Source: Clostridia bacterium | Lineage (GTDB): Bacteria; Bacillota; Clostridia; Oscillospirales; Acutalibacteraceae | NCBI GenBank assembly: GCA_900770255.1 | Contig: CAAGJN010000027.1 | Coordinates: 6,212-70,211 of the forward strand | DNA length: 64,000 bases | Direction: 5' to 3' | In this document: in pieces, positions 16,016 to 23,047 of the stretch | How the letters are laid out: each line of letters opens with the position of its first letter | How positions within the stretch are numbered: position 1 is the stretch's first letter | The notes under the pieces: model-generated | Database searches by the model: none | Seen by the model: only the letters and a program-made list of their open reading frames with translations | Told to the model about the DNA's origin: nothing | Position numbers and translations under genes: made by a program

Positions 16016-16755
16016 TGACAACGCTCGAAGTTTTTGTAATATCCGACCCGATTGCGCGTCTGCTTGGCGAGTGGTCAACGGGGCTCAACACATATTCGGT
16101 CATCCTGAGAATAGCTATCGCCGTGATCTTTGCTTCGGTCATCGGCTGCGAACGCTCAAGCAAACGCCACTCCGCCGGACTGCGCACGTTCGTGCTCATA
16201 TCGTTTGCGTCAACTGTCGCGATGATAATTGACATCTATCTCATGCAGAGCTTTTCATACGGCGTGCCCGTGATCTCGGCGGCAACGGTTATCGGCACCG
16301 CGATGGTCAGCGGCAACTCGATCCTGTTCAGCTCCCGCAATCAGATAAAGGGTTTGACGACCTCCGCCGGCCTCTGGGCGTGCGGCATACTCGGCTTCAC
16401 GGTCGGCGCAGGGCTCTACACGATAACCGTAATAGTTTATACCTTCCTGCTGTGCATCCTCGCCGGCTTCCCGTCGCTTGAAGCTTATCTGAAGAACCGC
16501 TCGAACCACTTTGAGATCCACCTCGAGCTCAAGAGCAGCGAATATCTTCAGGATTTTGTCGCAGTCATACGCCGCCTGGGGCTCAGAATAGACGACATCG
16601 AAGCAAACCTCGCTTATGTCGGCTCGGGGCTCAGCGTCTACACGATCACGATCACTATAAACAGCACGGAGCTCAAGAAATACAAGACCCACAAGGAGAT
16701 AATCGAAGCGCTCAGCTCGCTCGATTATATATATCATATCGAAGAGATGCGGTAA
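16012..16755 (+). CDS. MgtC/SapB-family membrane protein
   Basis: A 247-residue protein with an N-terminal membrane domain of about five helices and the MgtC signature block (VIGCERSSKRHSAGLRTFVLIS, about 43-64, ending in the GLRT motif), followed by a soluble ACT-like C-terminal domain (about 165-247). MgtC proteins are linked to growth at low magnesium and to modulation of membrane energetics rather than to transport itself. A four-base ATGA overlap with the antiporter gene suggests the two work together on ion or proton balance under the divergent LysR regulator. Confidence 0.85.
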   Translation: MMTTLEVFVISDPIARLLGEWSTGLNTYSVILRIAIAVIFASVIGCERSSKRHSAGLRTFVLISFASTVAMIIDIYLMQSFSYGVPVISAATVIGTAMVSGNSILFSSRNQIKGLTTSAGLWACGILGFTVGAGLYTITVIVYTFLLCILAGFPSLEAYLKNRSNHFEIHLELKSSEYLQDFVAVIRRLGLRIDDIEANLAYVGSGLSVYTITITINSTELKKYKTHKEIIEALSSLDYIYHIEEMR

Positions 16756-16769
16756 GCCTCTTGCAGCGC

Positions 16770-16810
16770 CAGTGCCGGCCGAAGCTTGACTTCGGCCGGC
16801 ACTGTAATTT
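16770..16810 (+). terminator. Terminator after the antiporter-mgtC operon
   Basis: A perfect 15-bp stem (CAGTGCCGGCCGAAG with its complement, loop CTTGA) followed by TAATTTT; strong stem, modest T-run. Confidence 0.75.
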
Positions 16811-17032
16811 TGAAAAGGAGCCTTTATATTTTTCTCATCCTCATTGTAATTCTACTCTATTATATCTGTTGTTCCGCAGCCGAGCGCAGAACAATATTCT
16901 GTCAAGGACATCGCTGTCATAACGCCTGACACGGTCCTTACAGGTATCATTATCTGCTTTCGCTTGTTGCAATTTGTTTTCAACCGTCAAAAGATAAGCT
17001 GTTTTGAGATCGTGCGAAAACAAGAGAGACAG
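16811..17032. other. Gene-free gap between the mgtC terminator and the tRNA operon
   Basis: I see no gene here. A 60-codon open frame on the minus strand (16841-17023) lacks a ribosome site and any recognisable domain. No promoter, repeat or RNA fold stands out. Confidence 0.5.
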
Positions 17033-17082
17033 GCAAAAATCAAAGCCCTGAAGCCGTCATATATCAACGGTTTCAGGGCTTC
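17033..17082 (-). terminator. Terminator of the tRNA operon
   Basis: On the minus strand AAGCCCTGAA and CCGT pair with ACGG and TTCAGGGCTT around an AT loop, followed by TGATTTTTG. Confidence 0.8.
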
Positions 17083-17086
17083 AACT

Positions 17087-17163
17087 TGGTGGACACGCAC
17101 GGACTCGAACCGTGGACCTCTTGCGTGTGAAGCAAGCGCTCTAACCAGCTGAGCTACGCGTCC
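17087..17163 (-). tRNA. tRNA-Val (CAC)
   Basis: A 77-nt cloverleaf including encoded CCA. Acceptor GGACGCG/CGTGTCC, TA at positions 8-9, D-arm GCTC...GAGC, anticodon loop TTCACAC (anticodon CAC, reading GUG), T-arm with GGTTCGAGTCC. It is last in the three-tRNA operon. Confidence 0.95.
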
Positions 17164-17240
17164 TTAAAAAATAAAGATGTCAAAATCCAGACCAAACGAA
17201 CTTCTGATCTACCGATTGCGACATCTGTGTTGGGTGGCTC

Positions 17241-17315
17241 TGGTGACCCGGACGAGAATCGAACTCGTGTTACCGCCGTGAAAGGGCGGTGTCTTAACCT
17301 CTTGACCACCGGGCC
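17241..17315 (-). tRNA. tRNA-Glu (TTC)
   Basis: A 75-nt cloverleaf including encoded CCA. Acceptor GGCCCGG/CCGGGTC, anticodon loop CTTTCAC (anticodon TTC), T-loop GTTCGATTC. Middle gene of the tRNA operon. Confidence 0.95.
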
Positions 17316-17320
17316 AAAAT

Positions 17321-17397
17321 TGGTAGCGGCAGTTGGATTCGAACCAACGACACTCCGGGTATGAACCGAATGCTCTAGCCAACTGAGCTATGCCGCC
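17321..17397 (-). tRNA. tRNA-Met (CAT)
   Basis: A 77-nt cloverleaf including encoded CCA. Acceptor GGCGGCA/TGCCGCT with a G1-U72 wobble, anticodon loop TTCATAC (anticodon CAT), T-loop GTTCGAATC. The paired first position and the absence of the three G-C initiator pairs in the anticodon stem (here TTCGG/CCGGA) suggest elongator Met; a lysidine-modified tRNA-Ile2 is not excluded. Confidence 0.92.
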
Positions 17398-17399
17398 AT

Positions 17400-17461
17400 A
17401 TCTCAAGCCCTGTCATCTGACAAGGCTTGATTATTATATTATATTGCAATCGATTTGTCAA
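17400..17461 (-). promoter_or_regulatory. Promoter and leader hairpin of the Met-Glu-Val tRNA operon
   Basis: Consensus promoter on the minus strand: TTGACA (17461-17456), 17 bases, TATAAT (17438-17433). The short 5' leader folds into a TCAAGCC/GGCTTGA hairpin (17400-17430), probably a processing signal ahead of tRNA-Met. Confidence 0.85.
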
Positions 17462-17520
17462 TAACTTTTTTAATCCTACCGGCAAGTTTTTTCAAAAAAA
17501 TCACGTTTTGCCGCAGCAGA

Positions 17521-19689
17521 TCAGACTTCCGCTTCGCTCAGCTCATTTACTCCCTCGCGAAGCTCAATTTTTTTGCCGCCGATCACCGCTGTCGCGGCCG
17601 CGCCGGCCGGAACGGTAAAGGTATAATGCACCCTGCCGTTCTCACGCCTCCATTCGCTCTCTACTCTGCCTCGGCGTGTGTCGATATGCGCCCTGACAAA
17701 GCTCAGGCGGCTATCTGTCAGCGGGCGGAATATGATGTGCTCAAATCCGGGGCGGTCGGGGTCGGTATTTATCCCAGCCGCGTCGCCGTACATCCAGTCG
17801 GCTACCGCGCCGTAAGCATAGTGATTAAACGAGTTCATGTCCGCGCTCCACATCGTCCCGTCGGGCTTGATTCCGTCCCAGTGCTCCCAGATTGTCGTCG
17901 CACCCATGGTGACCGGATAGAGCCACGAGGGATATTCACGTCTGAGCAGCAGGCTGTAGGCGGTACCGGCATAGCCGTTGTCGCTCAGCGCATGCAGAAT
18001 ATAAGGCGTGCCGACAAAGCCTGTCTCGAGGTGTCCGCGGCGCTCCACAAGCTCATTGAGCTGCGCCGCCGTCGTCTCGGGCGCATCGGTGATGCCGAAA
18101 TGCAGCGCGAGCACGCAGGCAGTCTGAGTCGCGTCCTTCACCCTGCCGTTTTCCATGTATCTGTCCCTGAAAGCCTTCGCCGCGAGCTCCGGAATTTCCT
18201 CATATTCGCTCACATCCCTGCCGAGAACATGAGCAGCCTTTATGAAAAGCTCTGTCGAATATTTATAGTAAGCAGTTGCTATGAGATCTTCGGGCGTCGA
18301 GCCCTTGTAGCTGCCCTCGGGCGCGTCAAGCCCGAGCCAGTCTCCATAGTGAGAGCCGCCTGTGCGCAGTCCTTTTTCGCTGTGCCCGCGCATCCAGTCG
18401 ATCCACTTCTTCATCGAGTCAAACTGCTCCTCGAGTACTGAGCGATCGCCGTAGGTCTGATATATCTGCCACGGGCAGATCACCGCGACATCGCTCCACG
18501 CGCTTGAGCCGCCTTTGCCGTCGGAAATGTTCGGTATGACATGAGGCACGCAGCCATCCCGTCCCTGGTCGGCGGCGAGGTCGTGCAGCCATTTTCTGAA
18601 GAAGCGCTCCACATCGAAATTGAGGCTCGCCGTACGCACAAAGACCTGTGCGTCTCCCGTCCAGCCGAGCCGCTCGTCGCGCTGAGGGCAGTCAGTCGGG
18701 ACATCGAGAAAGTTGCCCTTCTGACCCCATATGATGTTTTGGAAAAGTTGATTTACCGTCTCGTCGGAGCACTCAAAGAAGCCTGTTCTGCGAATGTCCG
18801 AGTGAACGACCACTGCTGTAAAATCCTCTTTTCTGACCTCACACGGCCAGTTTTCAAGGCGGATATACCTGAAGCCAAAGAAGGTCAGCGCGCTCTTGTA
18901 TATGTGTTCGCGCCCATCGCAGACAAAGCGTATCTGCGCCTTTGCCGAGCGGTAGTTTTTGTTATAGAAGTTGCCGAAGCGGTCGAGCACCTCGCCGTGC
19001 GATATGACGGCCTCATGCCCGCGTGCACCGCTTATCCTGAACTCGACACGGCCTGTCAGATTCTGGCCGAAGTCGATGACAGTCTCACCCGCGGGTGTTT
19101 TTATTATCCCGGCGGCGGGTATACGCTCGTGCTCGGTTATTTTCTCACCTTCCTGCTCGATAAGAAAGTCCTTACCGATATCGACGCAGACACATTCCCG
19201 CGCCTCGCCCGCGTCAAATGTACTGTCATATATGTCGCCGTCATATATATTGGTATAGCGCAGCTTGCTCTCTCGTGCAGTCCAGCTGCCGTCAGTAACT
19301 ATACTGTCCTGCGTGCCGTCGGCATAGTCTATTATGAGCTCCGCTATGAGCGCGCTGTCACGGCAGCCGAGAAAGTCCCAGCTCTCGCGCCTGTTTGAAA
19401 GCGCCCTCCAGCCCTGAGCGACTGTCACCTCGAGCGAGTTTTCTTCTCTGAGCATCGCCGTCACATCGTAGCTCTGAACCTGAAGTCTGTTCGCGTAGGA
19501 AGTCCATCCCGGGGCAAGCACAAAATCTCCGACGCGCTCCGCATTGAGCCTCGCCTCGTAGACTCCGAGGGCGGTAATGAGCAGCCTCGCCGAATTTACC
19601 GGCCTAACGCACCGAAAATTTTTCAAAAACACGGTGCCTCCGCGCAAATTTTTATTGCCACTTTTTATCCATTCAGAATTTTTCAGCAT
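17521..19689 (-). CDS. Alpha-L-rhamnosidase, glycoside hydrolase family 78
   Basis: A 722-residue hydrolase removing terminal alpha-L-rhamnose from glycosides or pectin-type polymers. The N-terminal beta-sandwich (ITALGVYEARLNAERVG...) is the Bac_rhamnosid_N domain. The (alpha/alpha)6 catalytic core carries the GH78 hallmark DVPTDCPQRDERLGWTGDAQ (around residues 325-345), with the Glu proposed as general acid, and TTIWEHWDGIKPDG near residue 600 with the second catalytic Glu. No signal peptide is seen, so it probably acts on imported rhamnosides. It stands alone without a transporter or regulator, and is shorter than many GH78 enzymes. Confidence 0.92.
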   Translation of the reverse strand: MLKNSEWIKSGNKNLRGGTVFLKNFRCVRPVNSARLLITALGVYEARLNAERVGDFVLAPGWTSYANRLQVQSYDVTAMLREENSLEVTVAQGWRALSNRRESWDFLGCRDSALIAELIIDYADGTQDSIVTDGSWTARESKLRYTNIYDGDIYDSTFDAGEARECVCVDIGKDFLIEQEGEKITEHERIPAAGIIKTPAGETVIDFGQNLTGRVEFRISGARGHEAVISHGEVLDRFGNFYNKNYRSAKAQIRFVCDGREHIYKSALTFFGFRYIRLENWPCEVRKEDFTAVVVHSDIRRTGFFECSDETVNQLFQNIIWGQKGNFLDVPTDCPQRDERLGWTGDAQVFVRTASLNFDVERFFRKWLHDLAADQGRDGCVPHVIPNISDGKGGSSAWSDVAVICPWQIYQTYGDRSVLEEQFDSMKKWIDWMRGHSEKGLRTGGSHYGDWLGLDAPEGSYKGSTPEDLIATAYYKYSTELFIKAAHVLGRDVSEYEEIPELAAKAFRDRYMENGRVKDATQTACVLALHFGITDAPETTAAQLNELVERRGHLETGFVGTPYILHALSDNGYAGTAYSLLLRREYPSWLYPVTMGATTIWEHWDGIKPDGTMWSADMNSFNHYAYGAVADWMYGDAAGINTDPDRPGFEHIIFRPLTDSRLSFVRAHIDTRRGRVESEWRRENGRVHYTFTVPAGAAATAVIGGKKIELREGVNELSEAEV

Positions 19690-19925
19690 GTCAGTCCTGC
19701 TTTCTCCTTTACAAAATATGCCTTTTTTGTTGCATTACCTAATATTTTATAGAGATATACACAAAAAATCAATAGTATTTGACCTGTTTGTTACAAAGTT
19801 GTTATAAATTTGTTATAATTTATAGCTTTAATTTTCTTGACTTTTTAATTGTTATAGAGTAAACTGAAAACATCGTGAATACGATTTCACAAAAAAACAA
19901 AAATGCAAAAAAGGAGCACGAACAC
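19690..19925. promoter_or_regulatory. Divergent AT-rich promoter region (rhamnosidase / lipoprotein)
   Basis: Plus strand: TTGACT (19837-19842), 17 bases, TAAACT (19860-19865), plus an earlier TTGACC...TATAAA pair and a repeated TTGTTATAA(A/T) motif near 19799-19818. Minus strand: TTGATT, 17 bases, TAAAAT in the part nearer the rhamnosidase. Several promoters may act. Confidence 0.55.
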
Positions 19926-20876
19926 ATGAAAAGAATTATTGCTTTAGTCATGGTTCTCGCTATGGTCTTCGCTTTCGCAGCCTGCAACGGCAAGGGCGAT
20001 GAGAAGGACAGCTCTGCTGCCTCCACCAACGCGGCCGGCGAAATCATCGACAACCCTGACGACAGCGCAGCCGAGCTGCCCGCAGACGCTTCCGCAGAGC
20101 CTGCAAGCGGCGACGATTCCACAGAGCCTGCTACTACCCCCGATGGCACTCCCGCAGCTACTGTAGCTCAGCAGGGTTCCAGCACAAGCAGCAACAGCAG
20201 CGGCAAAACTCCCGCTGCTACAAGCAAGACCGTTGATCAGATAGTCGCTGACTATGTCAAGGCCCGCAAGGCTACCAAGCCCGCTCCCGCAGGCCAGTCG
20301 ACAATGGTTCTCGGCAACGGCGGAAAGATCACCGGTGAAGGCGGTGTCGGCGGCCTTCTCAAGGTTGCTTCCCCCATCATCAATTCTGTTCTTAAGAACA
20401 ACTCCACCGAGACTGATTATGTCCCGGCTGCAAGCCACAGCGATCTCAAGGGCAGCGATGTCAAGTCCGCTAAGGCTATCGTCTCATCAGACGGCAAGTA
20501 CACCGATTACATAATCTATGTCAAGGATCAGACCGACGGCCCCAACGGCGACTCCCATAACGGCGGCCCTGTTGCCCGCGGCATAGGAACTCTCGGCAGC
20601 ATCGACGAGGCTCTCAGCCAGCTCAGCGCTGAGTTCAAGTCCGGCAGAGAGAACGTCAAGCTCACCTACACCGACGCTTACATCAAGGCCCGCGTTGACA
20701 ACAGCACCGGCAAGATTATCAACGGCACCTATCATTATCTGGTTAAGATCAACATCAGCGAGGCCGAGCTGAAGATCAGCATTGCTACCGCCAATGTCAA
20801 GAATCTCTACGGTGAAGTTGACTACACCGTCAAGATCGGCAACAACAAGAACGGCTACAACGGCGTTAACGGCTGA
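19926..20876 (+). CDS. Putative secreted lipoprotein of unknown function
   Basis: A 316-residue protein beginning with a basic N-terminus, a hydrophobic stretch and the lipobox FAAC (Cys near residue 20), so probably anchored to the outer face of the membrane. Residues about 25-105 are low-complexity Ser/Ala/Pro/Asp/Glu linker. The C-terminal 200 residues look folded, with alternating hydrophobic beta-type stretches (YTDYIIYVKD, YLVKINISE, YGEVDYTVKIG) and are Gly/Asn-rich at the very end. I recognise no domain. An AAGGAGC ribosome site supports ATG 19926. Monocistronic. Confidence 0.75.
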   Translation: MKRIIALVMVLAMVFAFAACNGKGDEKDSSAASTNAAGEIIDNPDDSAAELPADASAEPASGDDSTEPATTPDGTPAATVAQQGSSTSSNSSGKTPAATSKTVDQIVADYVKARKATKPAPAGQSTMVLGNGGKITGEGGVGGLLKVASPIINSVLKNNSTETDYVPAASHSDLKGSDVKSAKAIVSSDGKYTDYIIYVKDQTDGPNGDSHNGGPVARGIGTLGSIDEALSQLSAEFKSGRENVKLTYTDAYIKARVDNSTGKIINGTYHYLVKINISEAELKISIATANVKNLYGEVDYTVKIGNNKNGYNGVNG

Positions 20877-20901
20877 TTGACCCGTACTTAGATCAAAAGC
20901 A

Positions 20902-20935
20902 AGATCCCGTCTGCAATGCAGGCGGGATCTTTTTG
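20902..20935 (+). terminator. Terminator after the lipoprotein gene
   Basis: AGATCCCGTC/GGCGGGATCT hairpin followed by TTTTTG. Confidence 0.88.
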
Positions 20936-21190
20936 CTGCCGTTGTCATAAAGCCGCCCATGCTGTTGAAAAAGCCCCAACACGAGGCGCGTCCATCGGCG
21001 TACAAGGATACATATGGTGCGCCTCGCGCGGAAAGGTAAATCTATATTATTTCGGCGATATATCGCTGCCCGATCTATAAAAAATCAAGCTAACGCAAAG
21101 CTCCCCGACGGCAGACTCTTTTGCCTTGCCTATTCGGGGAGCTTTTTTTACAGTATGAGCTTCTCCGGGCCGCGAAGCGGCTTTTGCAGT
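20936..21190. other. Gap between the lipoprotein and asnB, with an unexplained second terminator
   Basis: No convincing gene. A GAGGCGC/GCGCCTC inverted repeat sits near 20982-21028. A long hairpin (AAAGCTCCCCGA with TCGGGGAGCTTT, 21098-21143) carries an inner GGCA/TGCC stem and a plus-strand run of seven T (to about 21150), so it looks like a plus-strand terminator although the lipoprotein transcript already ends at 20935. It may also end asnB mRNA on the minus strand. A small RNA is possible, but I find no promoter for it. Confidence 0.4.
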
Positions 21191-22768
21191 TTATTTTCCG
21201 CTTTCGCCGTAGTTTGAGAGCACGCGCGCCGACGGGTCGTTTACATCGCAGCCCTCCCACGACTTGTTTGGCATCCAGAAATCGACTATCATCTCCGACT
21301 GGCCGGGATAATATTTCTCGAATATCTCACGGTAGAGCAGCGACTCCTTTGTGAACGGCTGCGCATGAGTGTATTTTTTGCGCCTGCTCTCGAACTCCTC
21401 GTCGGTGTAAAAGCCCTCGGCATACTCCTTGAGGTAATCGACCATCGAATGGCCGACCGCGTCGGAGAAGGCGGCTTTCTCGCGGAAAAGGATATCATGC
21501 GGGAGATAATCCCCCTCGAACGCATGGCGGAGCAGATATTTGCCCTTGCCATAGGTGTTGAGCTTCTTTGCGGGATCGACCGACATGACGTATTTCACGA
21601 AATCCAGATCGCCGAACGGGACGCGCGCTTCAAGCGAGTTGACGGAGATACAGCGGTCGGCGCGGAGCACGTCGTACATGTGCAGCTCTCTTATGCGCTT
21701 TTGCGATTCCTTCTGAAACTCCTCGGCACTCGGCGCAAAGTCAGTATATTTATAGCCGAACAACTCATCCGAGATCTCGCCGGTCAGCAGAACGCGGATA
21801 TCGGTGTTCTCATGGATCCACTTGCACAGCAGATACATACCCATGCTCGCGCGGATAGTCGTAATATCGAATGTTCCGAGCATGCGGATGACATCAACGA
21901 GCGAGTCGAGCACCTGCTGCTTGGTCATGATGACCTCGGTGTGGTCGCTGCCGATATAGTCGGCGACCTCCTTTGCATATTTGAGGTCGATGGCATCCTC
22001 GCTCATGCCGATTGCAAACGTGCGGATCGGCTTATCGCTGCGCCTTGCGGCAATGGCGCAAACAAGGGAGGAATCGAGTCCGCCGGAGAGCAGAAAGCCT
22101 ACCTTCGCATCTGCAACGAGCCTTTTATCGATGCCCGCTGTCAGCTTCTCACGGATGTTTTTGCACACAGTTTCGAGATCGTCGCGGCAAATTTCATCAA
22201 CGGCGGCGATATCGTTGTAGCAGACGAACCTGCCGTCCCTGTAATAGTGCCCGGGCGGGAATGGCATGACACGCTTGCACATACCGACGAGGTTTTTCGC
22301 CTCACTCGCAAACATGATAACGCCCTTTTCATCGTAGCCGTAATAGAGCGGACGGATGCCGATCGGATCCCTCGCGGCAATATACTCCCTGGTCTCTGCG
22401 TCGTAAATTATCAGCGCAAACTCAGCGTCGAGCATTTTAAACATATCGACGCCGTACTCACGATAAAGCGGGAGCAGTATTTCGCAGTCCGAGCCGCTCT
22501 TGAAGGTGTATTTCTTTGCGAGCTCCTCCTTAAACTTCTCATAGCCGTATATCTCGCCGTTGCACACAACGTAGCTGCCGTCGAGCTCAAAAGGCTGCAT
22601 ACCGTCGGGAGTAAGCCCCATAATGGCGAGCCTGTGAAAGCCGAGCAGGCCCTTGCCGGTGTCCACTATACGGCTGTCGTCGGGGCCTCGCGAGACAGTC
22701 TCTTTAAAGCCCTCCTCAAAATCGGAAAAAGCGGCACAGCGGTCACAATAACCCATGATCGAACACAT
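21191..22768 (-). CDS. asnB: Asparagine synthase (glutamine-hydrolysing)
   Basis: A 525-residue class II amidotransferase making asparagine from aspartate, ATP and glutamine. Cys2 is the N-terminal nucleophile; the protein begins MCSI, where most AsnB read MCGI. Other glutaminase residues are in SRGPDDS, LGFHRLAI and NGEIYG. The synthetase domain has the pyrophosphate loop LLSGGLDSS (about 235-243) and VLLTGEISDELFGY. The GGATAG ribosome site lies close to the T-box leader. The gene follows glnA, which supplies its glutamine, and is controlled by an Asn-type T-box. Confidence 0.94.
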   Translation of the reverse strand: MCSIMGYCDRCAAFSDFEEGFKETVSRGPDDSRIVDTGKGLLGFHRLAIMGLTPDGMQPFELDGSYVVCNGEIYGYEKFKEELAKKYTFKSGSDCEILLPLYREYGVDMFKMLDAEFALIIYDAETREYIAARDPIGIRPLYYGYDEKGVIMFASEAKNLVGMCKRVMPFPPGHYYRDGRFVCYNDIAAVDEICRDDLETVCKNIREKLTAGIDKRLVADAKVGFLLSGGLDSSLVCAIAARRSDKPIRTFAIGMSEDAIDLKYAKEVADYIGSDHTEVIMTKQQVLDSLVDVIRMLGTFDITTIRASMGMYLLCKWIHENTDIRVLLTGEISDELFGYKYTDFAPSAEEFQKESQKRIRELHMYDVLRADRCISVNSLEARVPFGDLDFVKYVMSVDPAKKLNTYGKGKYLLRHAFEGDYLPHDILFREKAAFSDAVGHSMVDYLKEYAEGFYTDEEFESRRKKYTHAQPFTKESLLYREIFEKYYPGQSEMIVDFWMPNKSWEGCDVNDPSARVLSNYGESGK

Positions 22769-22796
22769 AATGATCTATCCTTTCGGTAAATAATTC

Positions 22797-23032
22797 AGCA
22801 TCCGATAGGGCAAGTGCTTGCTCGCTGTGCCACCTATCTTTGTTCTCTTTTCGGCTTCGTCCAAAGCCTCGCCGCTTTAACGGTCGGCGTATCCGGCTCA
22901 CCTACTCGCGCTCTTTCGGATTGCAGCTCGTCGGGTGTTATTCGCACGGCGTCTTACTGTATGGCTTTCACCGTCCCATACTCGCTCTGAGAGACACTCC
23001 GTGTTACTTCTCCCGGCTCAAACGCTTTTGAG
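22797..23032 (-). promoter_or_regulatory. T-box leader, probably asparagine-specific
   Basis: Reading the minus strand: a GAGAAGTAAC start of stem I, an AGAGCGAGT bulge region, GGTGAAAGCC at the stem I tip, a specifier region GCGAATAACACCC holding the AAC (Asn) codon at 22939-22937, and the T-box sequence AGGTGGCACAGCGAG (near 22835-22821). The antiterminator closes with CTTGCCCTATC. The codon agrees with the downstream gene asnB. No T-run terminator follows the antiterminator, so control may be at translation. A TATAAT lies at 23038-23033, right after the glnA stop, without a clear -35. Confidence 0.88.
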
Positions 23033-23047
23033 ATTATATCGTTATAT

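Noticed and set aside
16841..17023. A 60-codon minus-strand frame in the gap before the tRNA operon.
   Set aside because: No ribosome site, no promoter and no recognisable domain; of a length expected by chance.
21014..21217. A 67-codon plus-strand frame downstream of the lipoprotein.
   Set aside because: It runs through a terminator hairpin into the asnB 3' end and has no ribosome site.
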